From Alkalihalobacillus trypoxylicola (GTDB lineage: Bacteria > Bacillota > Bacilli > Bacillales > Bacillaceae_D), in assembly GCF_001590785.1 (NCBI RefSeq), contig NZ_LTAO01000002.1, forward strand, positions 1 to 64,000: a stretch of 64,000 nucleotides of DNA, written 5' to 3'. Each line of letters begins with the position of its first letter. Within the stretch, counting starts at the first letter, position 1. This document shows, in pieces, positions 43,312-52,827 of this stretch. The notes under the pieces are model-generated. The model did no database searches. It was not told the origin of the DNA and saw nothing but the letters and a program-made list of their open reading frames with translations. Both the position numbers and the translations under genes were made by a program.

Positions 43312-44481
43312 ATGACAGAAATCCCCGAACTTTTAGGATCCGGATTATTATTATTGTTATTGTTCTTTGTAGGGTATATTGGTTCAAAAATGAGAATACC
43401 AACTATTATCGTTTTTATATTATTAGGAATTGTGTTAGGAGGATGGTTAACAGATAATCACCTTCTCCACTTTGCAGGAGAAATAGGGATTGTTCTTTTG
43501 TTTTTTATGTTAGGAATGGAATTTCCCATTAAGCAATTAATGACCGTAGCCAAAAAAGTTTTGGGTGCAGGTATTTTAGACTTTTTCCTGAGCTTTGCTG
43601 TTACTGTACTAATCGTTTTTACTTTAGGAATGGATTTATTATCCGCTTTTATTGTAGGGGCAGTCGTATATGCAACCAGTTCATCTATTACAGCTAAGCT
43701 ATTAGAGAACTCAAAGAAAATAGAAAGACCTGAGTCAAGCTTTATGCTAGGGTTATTAATTTTTGAGGATTTGTTAGCCCCTTTATTAGTCGCTGTATTA
43801 GTTGGTTTGACTACAGGACAGGCATTAACTGTCTCAAGCATCATCTTATTATTAGTGAAAGTAATTCTTCTTGTAGCGGGGGCCATTGTGTTAGCTCGTG
43901 GTATTTTTGTGAAATTAGGTGATCTATTTAGACAGAAGTTGAACGGAGATGGTATGATTTTATTTGTAACAGGACTTGCTCTTGCTTACGGAGGTTTAGC
44001 TTTGTATTTGAACCTATCCGAGGTATTAGGTGCCTTTTTAGCAGGTATTATGTTAGCAGAGGTACGTCGAACCCATGAGTTAGAGCAGATGGTTATCCGC
44101 TCAAGAGATTTACTTATGCCTTTGTTTTTCCTCTATTTTGGAACAACGATTGATTTAAGTGAAGGGATTCCTATGATTGGTCTGTTACTTACTGTATTAA
44201 TGTGGTCGATAGTAGCAAAGGTCATTGTGGGAGTAATAGGTGGCAAGTGGTATGGGCTTTCAAAGCTAGTAGCATTACGCGCCGGCTTGTCTCTAACACA
44301 GCGAGGGGAATTTTCCATTATTGTAGCTTCTTTAGCGACAACCTCTTTAAAGGCGTTTAGTAGTATGTTTATATTAGCTTCAACTTTTATTGGAATTATT
44401 TTATTTCAATATGCACCTATTATTTCAAAAAAGGTCTATGGAAAAGAGTCTGCAAAGGATAGAATGGAAGTAACTCATTAA
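43312..44481 (+). CDS. CPA2-family cation:proton antiporter
   Basis: A 389-residue polytopic protein with about 12 membrane helices and the Na/H exchanger core of the KefB/CPA2 type (GEIGIVLLFFMLGMEFPIKQL, TSSSITAKLLENSKKIERPESS, FEDLLAPLLVAVL with the transport Asp, ALRAGLSLTQRGEFSII). It lacks the C-terminal RCK domain of KefB/C and is close in size to K+/H+ antiporter subunit KhtU of B. subtilis, though no KhtT-like TrkA-C gene lies upstream. Potassium or sodium efflux for pH control is likely; the ion is inferred. Confidence 0.88.
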   Translation: MTEIPELLGSGLLLLLLFFVGYIGSKMRIPTIIVFILLGIVLGGWLTDNHLLHFAGEIGIVLLFFMLGMEFPIKQLMTVAKKVLGAGILDFFLSFAVTVLIVFTLGMDLLSAFIVGAVVYATSSSITAKLLENSKKIERPESSFMLGLLIFEDLLAPLLVAVLVGLTTGQALTVSSIILLLVKVILLVAGAIVLARGIFVKLGDLFRQKLNGDGMILFVTGLALAYGGLALYLNLSEVLGAFLAGIMLAEVRRTHELEQMVIRSRDLLMPLFFLYFGTTIDLSEGIPMIGLLLTVLMWSIVAKVIVGVIGGKWYGLSKLVALRAGLSLTQRGEFSIIVASLATTSLKAFSSMFILASTFIGIILFQYAPIISKKVYGKESAKDRMEVTH

Positions 44482-44508
44482 ATGATATAAAGAGAGTGTG
44501 AATCGGGG

Positions 44509-45261
44509 ATGAATTCATTGGCAAATATTAGTTTCGAGCAGTTAAAGAATTTTAGAGAAGATATGACTAGGTTTATGATGGCTTATAAGTTTGCGCTAGA
44601 TGAGATGGAAACCAAAATTAATATCTTGAAGCAGGAATTCGAATATATTCATGAATATAATCCGATCGAACATACGAAAGCTCGATTAAAAGAGCCTGAA
44701 AGTATATTAAAAAAATTAGTAAGGAAAAATTACCGTTTTAGTATAGATAGTATAAAAGAAAATGTTCAAGATATAGCAGGAATAAGAATTACTTGCTCTT
44801 TTATTTCAGATATTTATAAAATTGCGGATATGCTTAAATCTCAAAAGGATATTGAAGTATTAGAAGTGAAGGATTATATTCAAACTCCAAAACCTAATGG
44901 GTATCAAAGTCTTCACTTAATTGTGAAAGTACCTGTTTTTATGTCTGATAGAGAAGAGCTTGTTTGTGTAGAAGTTCAGATTAGGACGATCGCAATGGAT
45001 TTTTGGGCAAGTCTAGAGCACAAAATTTATTATAAGTTTAATAAAACAATTCCGAGTCATCTTACAAATGAATTAAAGGAAGCAGCATTAAAATCCTCAG
45101 CACTAGACAGAAAAATGGAAGAAATCCATAAAGAGGTATCTAAAATTAAGAATGTCGACCAAGAGGCAGAACCTAGTAGTATTCTAGACTTGTTAGGAAT
45201 TAGTAAGGAACAGCTAAGTATACCGAGTTCATTATTTGAGGAATTGAACAAAAAGGAATAA
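44509..45261 (+). CDS. Small alarmone synthetase, RelP/RelQ-type
   Basis: A 250-residue stand-alone (p)ppGpp synthetase without hydrolase or regulatory domains. Synthetase motifs: KLVRKNYRFSIDSIKENVQDIAGIRI with the G-loop Lys/Arg and catalytic Asp, KDYIQTPKPNGYQSLHLIV, and VEVQIRTIAMDFWASLEHKIYYK with the catalytic Glu. It is about 40 residues longer than B. subtilis YjbM and YwaC (~210), with a C-terminal helical extension from ~200. It lies 27 nt after the antiporter gene, so may share its transcript. RelP versus RelQ cannot be decided. Confidence 0.88.
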   Translation: MNSLANISFEQLKNFREDMTRFMMAYKFALDEMETKINILKQEFEYIHEYNPIEHTKARLKEPESILKKLVRKNYRFSIDSIKENVQDIAGIRITCSFISDIYKIADMLKSQKDIEVLEVKDYIQTPKPNGYQSLHLIVKVPVFMSDREELVCVEVQIRTIAMDFWASLEHKIYYKFNKTIPSHLTNELKEAALKSSALDRKMEEIHKEVSKIKNVDQEAEPSSILDLLGISKEQLSIPSSLFEELNKKE

Positions 45262-45308
45262 GACTTTATGGAGTCAACAGGTCTAAAGGGACTAGAAGGT
45301 GATTCTCT

Positions 45309-46277
45309 ATGAGTATTGATTTGTATAAAGAATTAATCAAACTCACAGAAGAAGAAAAAGAAATCATTTCTTCTAACAAAAAAATTATAAAAGAGAGATA
45401 TACCGATCAGGTTGAATTTATTATCGAAAGTGGGAAATTTCTTCACCCTGATAAGATGATTGTTGCAAGAAAGCATACTCGTTTTATCGATTTCCCCAAG
45501 CATAGGCACAATTATATTGAAGTGAATTATGTCTATCATGGAAGCTTGCGACAACGAGTGGGAAACAAAGATATTCATCTAAAGCAAGGAGAGCTTCTGT
45601 TCTTAAACCAGCATATTGAGCATGAATTACACGCCTGTCAAAAAGAAGATTTAATTATAAACTTTATTATTCAGCCCGAGTTTTTCGAGTTCATGTTTTC
45701 CTTTTTTAGTTCAGAAAATATGATGAGCCATTTCTTTATTAATAGTCTTTTAGGAGATTCGAGAAACGGACAGGCTCTTTATTTTCAGGTTTCAGATGTG
45801 AAAAGTATACAGGAATTAATGGAAAAGCTGATGCTGGAGATTTTTGTACCGAGCTTTATGACAGAAACGACTTTAAAGTTAAACATAGGATTATTGCTAG
45901 TAGAACTAGTAAAAAATATCGATCGATTAGCGGATAGTCATGAGCAATCACAGCAGCAAAATGTAATGGTAGAGATTATGCATTATATTCAAAACCATTA
46001 CCAGACAGGCTCTTTATTTGAGTTATCAGAGCAGTTAAATCAGCCTCATTATCGATTAAGTAAGTTTATAAAAAATATGACTGGGAAAACCTTTAAGGAA
46101 ATTTTACAGGATAAAAGACTTAGCCAAGCCAAGAATTTACTTATTACGAGTGATGTGTCGATCTCATCCATAGCTGAAAAAATTGGATATGAGAACATTA
46201 GTTATTTTTATAGAATTTTTAAAGAGAAATATCAGGATACTCCTAAGCAATTTCGACAAAAGTATTGGCGGAAATAA
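45309..46277 (+). CDS. AraC-family regulator next to the rhamnose genes
   Basis: A 322-residue regulator. An N-terminal helical stretch (~1-45), a cupin sensor domain (FIDFPKHRHNYIEVNYVYHGSLRQRV, ~60-160), and two C-terminal helix-turn-helix motifs (~220-318; GYENISYFYRIFKEKYQDTPKQFRQKY). It ends at its own terminator 165 bp before rhaB. Two direct repeats before rhaB are natural binding sites, so it probably activates rhaBA in response to rhamnose or a rhamnose-containing sugar, by inference. Longer than E. coli RhaR/RhaS. Confidence 0.87.
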   Translation: MSIDLYKELIKLTEEEKEIISSNKKIIKERYTDQVEFIIESGKFLHPDKMIVARKHTRFIDFPKHRHNYIEVNYVYHGSLRQRVGNKDIHLKQGELLFLNQHIEHELHACQKEDLIINFIIQPEFFEFMFSFFSSENMMSHFFINSLLGDSRNGQALYFQVSDVKSIQELMEKLMLEIFVPSFMTETTLKLNIGLLLVELVKNIDRLADSHEQSQQQNVMVEIMHYIQNHYQTGSLFELSEQLNQPHYRLSKFIKNMTGKTFKEILQDKRLSQAKNLLITSDVSISSIAEKIGYENISYFYRIFKEKYQDTPKQFRQKYWRK

Positions 46278-46280
46278 AGC

Positions 46281-46320
46281 AAAAAAAGCTAACTATTCTC
46301 CCAAAGTAGTTAGCTTTTTT
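46281..46320 (+). terminator. Terminator of the araC-type gene
   Basis: AAGCTAACTA pairs with TAGTTAGCTT across an 11-nt loop, followed by six Ts and preceded by an A-run. Confidence 0.9.
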
Positions 46321-46420
46321 ACTTTTATAGAGAGGGTTACAAGATTCTGGTCTAGATAATGTTGTTGTATTTATCAAACGGATCGAATGTGCAAATAAGG
46401 ACAAAAAATAAATAAACAAC

Positions 46421-46469
46421 GATATAGTAAAATAGGTGAGATATAGTAAAATAATAGAAAGCGCTTTCT
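46421..46469 (+). promoter_or_regulatory. rhaB control region: 19-bp-spaced direct repeats and a cre site
   Basis: GATATAGTAAAATA occurs at 46421-46434 and again at 46440-46453, a 19-bp period typical of AraC-type half-sites on one DNA face. Directly after it the perfect palindrome AGAAAGCGCTTTCT (46456-46469) matches the cre consensus at 12 of 14 positions, 15 bp before rhaB. Confidence 0.65.
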
Positions 46470-46483
46470 GAAGAGGTGAAGTA

Positions 46484-47893
46484 ATGAAAAAACATGTTTT
46501 AGCCGTTGACATTGGTGCATCGAGTGGACGTCTCATATTAGGGTCATTAACGAATGGGAAGCTTCAATTAGACGAAGTTCATCGTTTTGAAAATAGTATT
46601 CAGAAAAAGGGAGACTATTTTTGCTGGGATATTGATGGTTTATACAATGAAATAAAAAAAGGAATCCAAAAATGTACGGAATTAGGGATTAAGCCAGATA
46701 GTATTGGTGTTGATACTTGGGCTGTTGATTACGTGTTATTAGATGAGCAGGGGAATCGATTAACAGATGCTGTTGCGTATCGTGATTCACGGACAGATGG
46801 AATGATGGAGAAGACGTTTGAGAAAGTGATGAAAGAGCGTCTTTATTTAGAAACAGGTATACAATTTCAAAAGTTCAATACGATTTATCAGCTCATGGCA
46901 CTTAAGGAAAGTGACCCTGAAGTGCTTACTCAGGCAGATAGCTTCTTAATGATTCCGGATTACATTCACTATCTGTTATCTGGTGAGAAAGCAAATGAGT
47001 ATACGAATGCTACGACTACTCAGTTAGTAAATGCTTTTACAAAAAAGTGGGATCAAGATTTATTGACTCAACTTGGAATTAATTCTCACATGTTTCAGGA
47101 GATTGCACCTCCCAAAACCGTTTTAGGTGGATTAAAGCAGGAGCTCGTTGATGAGTTTGGATTTGATATGAAGGTGGTCTTGCCAGCAACGCATGATACG
47201 GGCTCTGCTGTGTTAGCTATGCCGGAAAGCAATGACTCGATTTATATTAGCTCAGGTACATGGTCGTTAATTGGGGTAGAAAATAACTTTCCCATTTGTA
47301 TAACGAAAGCCCTTGATTATAATTTTACAAACGAAGGTGGAGTTGATTATCAATTCCGTTTTCTAAAAAATATTATGGGTCTTTGGATGATCCAAGAAGT
47401 GAAGCGTAATTTTGAGCATAAGTATTCTTTCGCTGAGCTCGTAGAGTTAAGTAAATCGGCTGATTTTTCTTCGATTGTTAATGTTGATGATGACCGATTT
47501 TTACTACCAGAACATATGGTAACAGAAATTCAAAATTATTGTAGGGAAAGTGGTCAACAAGTTCCAGAAACTCCCGGTGAAGTAGCGAAATGTGTGTATG
47601 ATAGTTTAGTTGTTAGCTATAAAAACGCAATAGCTCAAATAGAGGAAATCTTTGAAAAAGAGTTTAAAACGGTTAGTGTCATAGGTGGTGGCTCTCAAAA
47701 TGAACTGTTGAACCAGTTGATTGCAGATGCTACCGGTAAAGAGGTATATTCTGGTCCTGTTGAGGCAACGGCGATTGGAAATATGGTTGCTCAATTTATG
47801 GCATTAGGAGAAATAGAGTCTGTTAAAGAAGCTAGGGAATTGATTAAGAAATCATTTGAAGTTAAAAGCTTTAAACCAAATACTCTTAAGTAA
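46484..47893 (+). CDS. rhaB: Rhamnulokinase
   Basis: A 469-residue FGGY-family kinase that phosphorylates L-rhamnulose at C1. Visible blocks: phosphate-1 VDIGASSGRLILG, DTWAVDYVLLD, PATHDTGSAVLAMP and the C-terminal VIGGGSQNELLNQLIADATGKEV. The assignment to RhaB among FGGY kinases rests on these motifs and the following rhaA gene. GAGGTGAAG before the ATG. The aldolase RhaD and mutarotase RhaM are not nearby. Confidence 0.92.
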   Translation: MKKHVLAVDIGASSGRLILGSLTNGKLQLDEVHRFENSIQKKGDYFCWDIDGLYNEIKKGIQKCTELGIKPDSIGVDTWAVDYVLLDEQGNRLTDAVAYRDSRTDGMMEKTFEKVMKERLYLETGIQFQKFNTIYQLMALKESDPEVLTQADSFLMIPDYIHYLLSGEKANEYTNATTTQLVNAFTKKWDQDLLTQLGINSHMFQEIAPPKTVLGGLKQELVDEFGFDMKVVLPATHDTGSAVLAMPESNDSIYISSGTWSLIGVENNFPICITKALDYNFTNEGGVDYQFRFLKNIMGLWMIQEVKRNFEHKYSFAELVELSKSADFSSIVNVDDDRFLLPEHMVTEIQNYCRESGQQVPETPGEVAKCVYDSLVVSYKNAIAQIEEIFEKEFKTVSVIGGGSQNELLNQLIADATGKEVYSGPVEATAIGNMVAQFMALGEIESVKEARELIKKSFEVKSFKPNTLK

Positions 47894-47909
47894 GGAAAGG
47901 TGATTGAAA

Positions 47910-49169
47910 ATGACAGTAGAAAAACGTTTTTTAGATGCTAAACAACAGTATGAAAAATGGGGAGTAAATGTTGAGGAAGCACTTCAGCAGCTGAAGCATG
48001 TTCCGATTTCAGTTCATTGCTGGCAGGGTGACGATGTTGGTGGCTTTGAAGTGAATGCAAATGAGTTATCAGGTGGAATTGATGTTACTGGAAATTATCC
48101 AGGAAAAGCAAGAACACCAGATGAACTAAGACAAGATTTAGAAAAAGCATTGTCATTAATTCCTGGAAAACATAAGGTAAATTTACATGCTATCTATTTA
48201 GAAACAGAGGGTGAAGTGGTCGATCGAAACGAGATTGAGCCAAAGCACTTTGAAAAATGGGTAGAATGGGCAAAAAAAGTAGGGGTAGGTCTAGATTTCA
48301 ATCCAACTCTATTTTCGCATCCAAAGGCTGAGGATGGCTTAACTTTATCTCATCCAGATCAAGAAATCCGTGAATTTTGGATTGAGCATTGTATTAGAAG
48401 CCGTAAAATCGCTGAATACTTCGGAAAAGAGCTAGGACAGCCTGCTTTAACGAATATTTGGATTCCCGATGGTTATAAAGATGTGCCAAGTGACCGTTTA
48501 ACACCAAGAAAAAGATTAAAAGAATCACTTGATCGGATTTTTGCAGAGGAAATAGACGAGCAATACAATATTGATGCAGTAGAAAGTAAGTTATTTGGAA
48601 TTGGCTCAGAGGCTTATGTAGTCGGTTCACATGAATTTTATATGGGCTATGCTCTTCAAAATCAAAAGCTATGCTTATTAGATACAGGACATTATCACCC
48701 TACAGAGATGGTATCCAATAAAATCTCCTCTATGCTGTTATTTAGTGAGAAATTAGCGCTTCATGTATCAAGACCAGTTCGTTGGGATAGTGATCATGTT
48801 GTCACTCTAGACGATGAGTTGCGCGAAATTGGCTTAGAGATTGTTCGTAACAATGCTTTAGATAATGTGATGATTGGTCTAGATTTCTTCGATGCTAGTA
48901 TTAATCGTGTAGCTGCCTGGACAATCGGAACTCGTAATATGGTAAAATCCCTATTATTAGCGCTGCTAACACCTAATGAGCATTTAAAAGAGCTTCAAGA
49001 AAAAGGGCAATTTACTGAGCGTTTAGCTTTAATGGAAGAATTCAAAACGTATCCGTTCGGTGCCATTTGGGATTATTATTGTGAACAAAACGGAGTGCCT
49101 GTTCAAGAATCATGGTTAGAAGATGTTCATGTATATGAAAAAGAAGTACTTTCTAAAAGAGAAGCATAA
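47910..49169 (+). CDS. rhaA: L-rhamnose isomerase
   Basis: A 419-residue TIM-barrel aldose isomerase that converts L-rhamnose to L-rhamnulose. The ATG at 47910 follows AAAGGTG at the usual distance; a TTG at 47904 is in frame but too close. Family blocks: [17 protein letters not shown] near the start, [35 protein letters not shown] and [10 protein letters not shown] with metal-site residues, and [13 protein letters not shown]. Length matches bacillar RhaA (~418). Co-transcribed with rhaB (16 nt). Confidence 0.95.
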   Translation: MTVEKRFLDAKQQYEKWGVNVEEALQQLKHVPISVHCWQGDDVGGFEVNANELSGGIDVTGNYPGKARTPDELRQDLEKALSLIPGKHKVNLHAIYLETEGEVVDRNEIEPKHFEKWVEWAKKVGVGLDFNPTLFSHPKAEDGLTLSHPDQEIREFWIEHCIRSRKIAEYFGKELGQPALTNIWIPDGYKDVPSDRLTPRKRLKESLDRIFAEEIDEQYNIDAVESKLFGIGSEAYVVGSHEFYMGYALQNQKLCLLDTGHYHPTEMVSNKISSMLLFSEKLALHVSRPVRWDSDHVVTLDDELREIGLEIVRNNALDNVMIGLDFFDASINRVAAWTIGTRNMVKSLLLALLTPNEHLKELQEKGQFTERLALMEEFKTYPFGAIWDYYCEQNGVPVQESWLEDVHVYEKEVLSKREA

Positions 49170-49215
49170 TATCCTTTCCCAAACCAAACAGGGACAGGAT
49201 AAATAAAACAAGTAA

Positions 49216-49259
49216 ACGACGACCATTCCTAAAAAAAGAGGAGTGCTCGTCGTTTTTTT
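49216..49259 (+). terminator. Terminator of the rhaBA operon
   Basis: ACGACGA (49216-49222) pairs with TCGTCGT (49247-49253), with an inner TTCCT/AGGAG stem, followed by a run of seven Ts. Confidence 0.85.
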
Positions 49260-49365
49260 ATGATAAGGGAATGCTGGTATAGTATAGCTTTTAAATATTA
49301 GGGGCGGATTCTAAAGTCGTACTCATAAAGACCATTGTTATTTCAAGCTCCTGCCTCGTAATGGT

Positions 49366-49406
49366 CAAAAAAACCTTAAGTGGAGTTTTACTCTACAAAA
49401 GGTTTT
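49366..49406 (-). terminator. Terminator of the DUF5392 gene
   Basis: On the minus strand AACCTT and GTAGAG pair with CTCCAC and AAGGTT, followed by a T-run, directly after the stop codon region. Confidence 0.8.
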
Positions 49407-49407
49407 A

Positions 49408-49866
49408 CTAGTAATTCGTTGTTTTTTCAGTATGAAAGGCAGAGCGATTATGTTCATAAGTTAAAAATTCGCAAAATATATGAATGGCCTTTGAGGCTTC
49501 TTTATTAATCGATTGAACATAACGAACTTTAATGTCATCTTTTACGATATGGCTATTTTCTATTCTTTCCTTCATATAGGCAATGCCGGATTTTTGAATT
49601 TCTTTATTTTTTATAACGGATTCTTTTAATAGTGCAAATCCAATAGATCCAATAATGGCATATAAAATGATAGGTATCATCTTAGGAGCTGTGTCAGGAA
49701 CTAATGCTATTAAGAAAAAAATATTAATAAAGGAAAACCCAATTAATGGAAAAGAAACAAAGCTAAAGGTTAAACTTTTCTTTAAAGTTGGCGCAATATG
49801 CTCTTGAATTTGCTCAAGCTCCTTTTGAATAAACTCCGGTGCTTCTTTAATCGAAAATGGATTCAT
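49408..49866 (-). CDS. DUF5392 family membrane protein, YwnF-like
   Basis: A 152-residue protein with a short amphipathic N-terminus, two membrane helices (about 35-55 and 62-82) and a helical cytoplasmic C-terminus. It resembles B. subtilis YwnF (DUF5392), whose function is unknown. It stands alone between the rhamnose operon and the esterase-like gene, on the opposite strand, with a GGAGGGAGC site. Confidence 0.72.
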   Translation of the reverse strand: MNPFSIKEAPEFIQKELEQIQEHIAPTLKKSLTFSFVSFPLIGFSFINIFFLIALVPDTAPKMIPIILYAIIGSIGFALLKESVIKNKEIQKSGIAYMKERIENSHIVKDDIKVRYVQSINKEASKAIHIFCEFLTYEHNRSAFHTEKTTNY

Positions 49867-50063
49867 TTTAGCTCCCTCCTAACTAAGGTCTCATACAACA
49901 TAGTATAAAGTATTTTCCCCAAATATCACAATTAAAACTCACGTTAATCATCCATCAATCCGAATTATCGCACTATCGGGTGAACATTATTCGGTCGTTT
50001 TTAAGCTGAACAGGTGTTTTCTATATTATAATAAATATAAAAAATAGCAATGGAGGAATAAGA

Positions 50064-51050
50064 GTGAACACAGTTGACCACTTCGAACAAGCTTTTTTAG
50101 AAAAAACGATCATTAATCAGCCTAAAATGAATAAGGCAGAGTTGATTAGCGACTTAAAAAAGAAATTAGTCATTTTTGAAAACCCTTACAAATCAGTGGA
50201 GTTAGTAGAAACGACCCAAATTGATGACTTTATAAGAGAAAAGGTCTTACTGCACTCATCATGTGATTTATTAATTCCAATGTACATACTGACACCAATT
50301 GAAAAAGAGTCTCTTTATCCGGCTGTTCTAGCTATGCACGGTCATGGTTATGGTCATAAGGAAGCGGTAGGTTTGACAAAGGAAGGGAAAGAAGAAAAGG
50401 AACCTTATGGCATTCATCAACGCTTTGCCGTTCAATTAGTCAAGCAAGGGTTTAAAGTTTTTGTACCAGAAATTTTAGGCTTTGGTGAAAGAATCCTAAC
50501 AAGAGATAAAGAAGCAGGAAATATAAACTCCTGTAATGCATTAGCAAAAAGCTTACTAATGGGAGGAAGAACTTTAGCGGGAATGAGGGTTGAAGAGGCT
50601 CTTGAAATATATCACTACATCAAAAAACAGGAGGATGTTGATGGGCAACGTACAGGAGTGATTGGTTTTTCAGGTGGTGCCTTAATCAGTAATTATACTT
50701 CTATTTTAGAGCCTTCTATAAAAGCAACTGTGCTAACAGGCTTTACTAACACGTTTTCAAAAAGCATTTTAGCCATGCACCATTGTATAGATAATTACAT
50801 TCCAGGATTATTAAAAGTGGCCGAATTGCCTCAGCTTATCTCATTGATTGCTCCCCGGAATTTGTTTGTAGAAGCGGGGACTCATGACCGAATTTTTCCA
50901 AAAGACGGTGTTCAAGAGGCGATAAAGTTCATAAGCAAAGAGTATCAATCACAAAATAAAGAAACTCATTTTCAATACCACCTTTTTAATGGGGCTCATG
51001 AGATAAATGGAGAAAAAGCCTTTCCTTGGTTAAAGCAAGTATTGGGTTAA
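50064..51050 (+). CDS. Alpha/beta hydrolase, acetyl-xylan-esterase-like
   Basis: A 328-residue cytoplasmic serine hydrolase without a signal peptide. The nucleophile elbow is GFSGGAL (~Ser 213), followed by the acid in AGTHDRIFP (~Asp 275) and the His in NGAHEING (~312): a complete triad. A preceding AVLAMHGHGYGHKEAVGL is the oxyanion region. It resembles the dienelactone-hydrolase / large acetyl esterase group, often found with plant polysaccharide genes. Between rhamnose and xylose operons, it could remove acetyl groups from imported xylo-oligosaccharides, by inference. A GGAGG site precedes the GTG/ATG start. Confidence 0.78.
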   Translation: MNTVDHFEQAFLEKTIINQPKMNKAELISDLKKKLVIFENPYKSVELVETTQIDDFIREKVLLHSSCDLLIPMYILTPIEKESLYPAVLAMHGHGYGHKEAVGLTKEGKEEKEPYGIHQRFAVQLVKQGFKVFVPEILGFGERILTRDKEAGNINSCNALAKSLLMGGRTLAGMRVEEALEIYHYIKKQEDVDGQRTGVIGFSGGALISNYTSILEPSIKATVLTGFTNTFSKSILAMHHCIDNYIPGLLKVAELPQLISLIAPRNLFVEAGTHDRIFPKDGVQEAIKFISKEYQSQNKETHFQYHLFNGAHEINGEKAFPWLKQVLG

Positions 51051-51122
51051 GCAAATGGCACATGCGGATTAATACCAGAAATAAGTAGATTGCTTCTAAA
51101 ATCATCCACAAACAGGACGAGA

Positions 51123-51440
51123 CGCTGGGACACAACCTTTTTAATAATTATCACACATAGCGAAACTTTGAAATGATGTGTAACGGATGGCAAACACAAA
51201 TAACGAATAAGAACCCTTCTCCTTGTGAAAGAAGGAGGGTTCTGTTGAACGGGTAGATAATCTATGAAAGATTGAAGCTAGCGGACACAAGGCACGGAGA
51301 TCCCAGTGGCAGAAATCGCCATTCTTAAATCTATTTTTTAAAATGTTAGTTCGGTGCCATCCCCTCCGTACGCGAAGTGTCTTGGGGAGCGAGCATTCGG
51401 GCACCTAACATGTGTGGAATCATTCATTCATGGGTATTGT
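51123..51440 (+). repeat. Family A dispersed repeat, copy A4
   Basis: Left box CGCTGGGACACAAC, hairpin 51212-51241, CTGTTGAACGGGTAGATAATCTATGAAAG, GCTAGCGGACACAAGGCACGGAG, GTTAGTTCGGTGCCATCCC, CGCGAAGTGTCTTGGGGAGCGAGC and a right end with GTGTGGAATCATTCATTCATG. Full length, close to A2. It fills most of the 425-bp gap between the esterase-like gene and xylR. Confidence 0.85.
51212..51241 (+). terminator. Terminator-like hairpin in repeat A4
   Basis: AACCCT-CTCCTT pairs with AAGGAGGGTT across a short loop, followed by TCTGTT (weak T-run). Same relative place as in A2 and A5. Confidence 0.6.
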
Positions 51441-51475
51441 CCAAGCCTCATAATAAGCTCCACGTTACATTAGCA

Positions 51476-52621
51476 TTAGGTAATAAAATCAAAATGATCA
51501 ATGCTCAAAAAATTTGAAACGGCCACAAAGAATCCTCCTAACAAAATAGCCTCTTGATGAAGATTGGAGGGAAGGAAGTTCGATTGTTGAATAATGGGAT
51601 TGCTAAATTGTTGCTTTAACCGTTCCATGATTTCTGGTAGTTCCTTTGTTAAACGGCTATTAACAATAACGACATCTGGATTGTAGGAATGGATGATATT
51701 ATTTAATCCATATGAAAAAAAGGTTACAAACTTATCTATTAGCTTTTGCGCAACAGGTTCATGTCTTTTACAAGCATTAATAAATTCGTCAAAGCTTGCT
51801 TCAGCATTTTGAATATGCTTTCTAAATTCATCTAATAGGTTTTTTTCAGAGGCATATTGCTCTAAGCAACCATCATTTCCACAAGGGCAGGATTGCCCGT
51901 TAGGAACTACGATGGTATGTCCAATCTCACCACAATAACCATTTTTACCAGTATAAAGCTGATGGTTAATGATGACACCCGCTCCAATTCCTGTTCCGAT
52001 TGTAATGCTCACAAGATTTTCAGCTTTTGTTGAAAAAGTTTTTTCTCCTAGCGCGCTTAGGTTCGCTTCGTTTTCTAAAAATATAGGAAAAGAAAACTCT
52101 GTTTCTAATTTTTCTTTTAAATGAACATCTGCTAAAGAATAGTAAGGAGTAAACTGTATAGTTTGATTATAAACAATTCCATGGATGGCGATAGTCGCTC
52201 CAATGATATGGTAGGAAGTGTTTGGAATATCGTTCGTATGAAAATAAATATGCTGTTTAATTAAGGATATAATACTATTTTTATCGATTAATTCTGATGT
52301 TTTCTGTCTAGAGATGATTTCGCCGTTTAAAAAAGCTAAAGCAGAATGTATATAGTTATAGCCGATGTTTAAGCTCAAGGCTAAACCAGCTTTGGAATTA
52401 AAGGTTAGTAATACAGGCCTTCTACCACCACTGCTCGTTCCAGTTCCGATTTCTAGTATGAGCTCTTTTTCTAACAACTCTTTTATTATAGTGGATACAG
52501 TTGCTTTATTTAACTGCGATTTTTTAGCTAAATCAGCACGAGAAATTTGCTTTTCTTTTAATATTAATTCTAGAAGTAACTTTTCATGAGTTTGGCGTGA
52601 ATTAAATTTTTCTGTTGCCAT
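51476..52621 (-). CDS. xylR: Xylose operon repressor XylR, ROK family
   Basis: A 381-residue ROK-type repressor. The N-terminal winged helix (ISRADLAKKSQLNKATVSTIIKELLEKELI, ~27-56) is followed by a sugar-kinase-like fold (IGTGIGAGVI) and the ROK zinc motif CPCGNDGCLEQYAS. The start is the ATG at 52621 behind GGAG, not the frame to 52651; the length is close to Bacillus XylR. It diverges from xylA, and the intergenic region carries two operator-like palindromes. Xylose should relieve repression. Confidence 0.92.
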   Translation of the reverse strand: MATEKFNSRQTHEKLLLELILKEKQISRADLAKKSQLNKATVSTIIKELLEKELILEIGTGTSSGGRRPVLLTFNSKAGLALSLNIGYNYIHSALAFLNGEIISRQKTSELIDKNSIISLIKQHIYFHTNDIPNTSYHIIGATIAIHGIVYNQTIQFTPYYSLADVHLKEKLETEFSFPIFLENEANLSALGEKTFSTKAENLVSITIGTGIGAGVIINHQLYTGKNGYCGEIGHTIVVPNGQSCPCGNDGCLEQYASEKNLLDEFRKHIQNAEASFDEFINACKRHEPVAQKLIDKFVTFFSYGLNNIIHSYNPDVVIVNSRLTKELPEIMERLKQQFSNPIIQQSNFLPSNLHQEAILLGGFFVAVSNFLSIDHFDFIT

Positions 52622-52731
52622 TCTTTTCTCCTTCGCTCGAGCATTCATCATTCATTATAGTATAAATAGAGGTTGATTAAAATTCCTCTTTACAAAAGGG
52701 GAAGTTATCTACTAAAATATATCATAAAGAA

Positions 52732-52752
52732 TTAGTTTAATAAATAAACAAA
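52732..52752. promoter_or_regulatory. Distal XylR operator-like palindrome
   Basis: TTAGTTTA (52732-52739) and TAAACAAA (52745-52752) form an inverted repeat with one mismatch, of the TTAGTTT...AAACTAA type used by Bacillus XylR. It lies about 110 bp from each start. Confidence 0.65.
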
Positions 52753-52760
52753 GTAAAAAA

Positions 52761-52788
52761 TTAAAGCGATTACATTAAAGGTGTAATC
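52761..52788. promoter_or_regulatory. cre site and inverted repeat upstream of xylA
   Basis: TTAAAGCGATTACA (52761-52774) matches the cre consensus at 13 of 14 positions. It overlaps a second inverted repeat, GATTACA-N7-TGTAATC (52768-52788), of unknown ligand. Confidence 0.65.
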
Positions 52789-52827
52789 AAATTTAATTGA
52801 AAACTTTTACGGTTAATGTTTTATTTT

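Noticed and set aside
49970-50010. Sequence resembling the 52-bp array (reverse complement of a GTTCACCCGATAG-like string)
   Set aside because: The match is about a dozen bases and AT-rich around it; not enough to call another unit.
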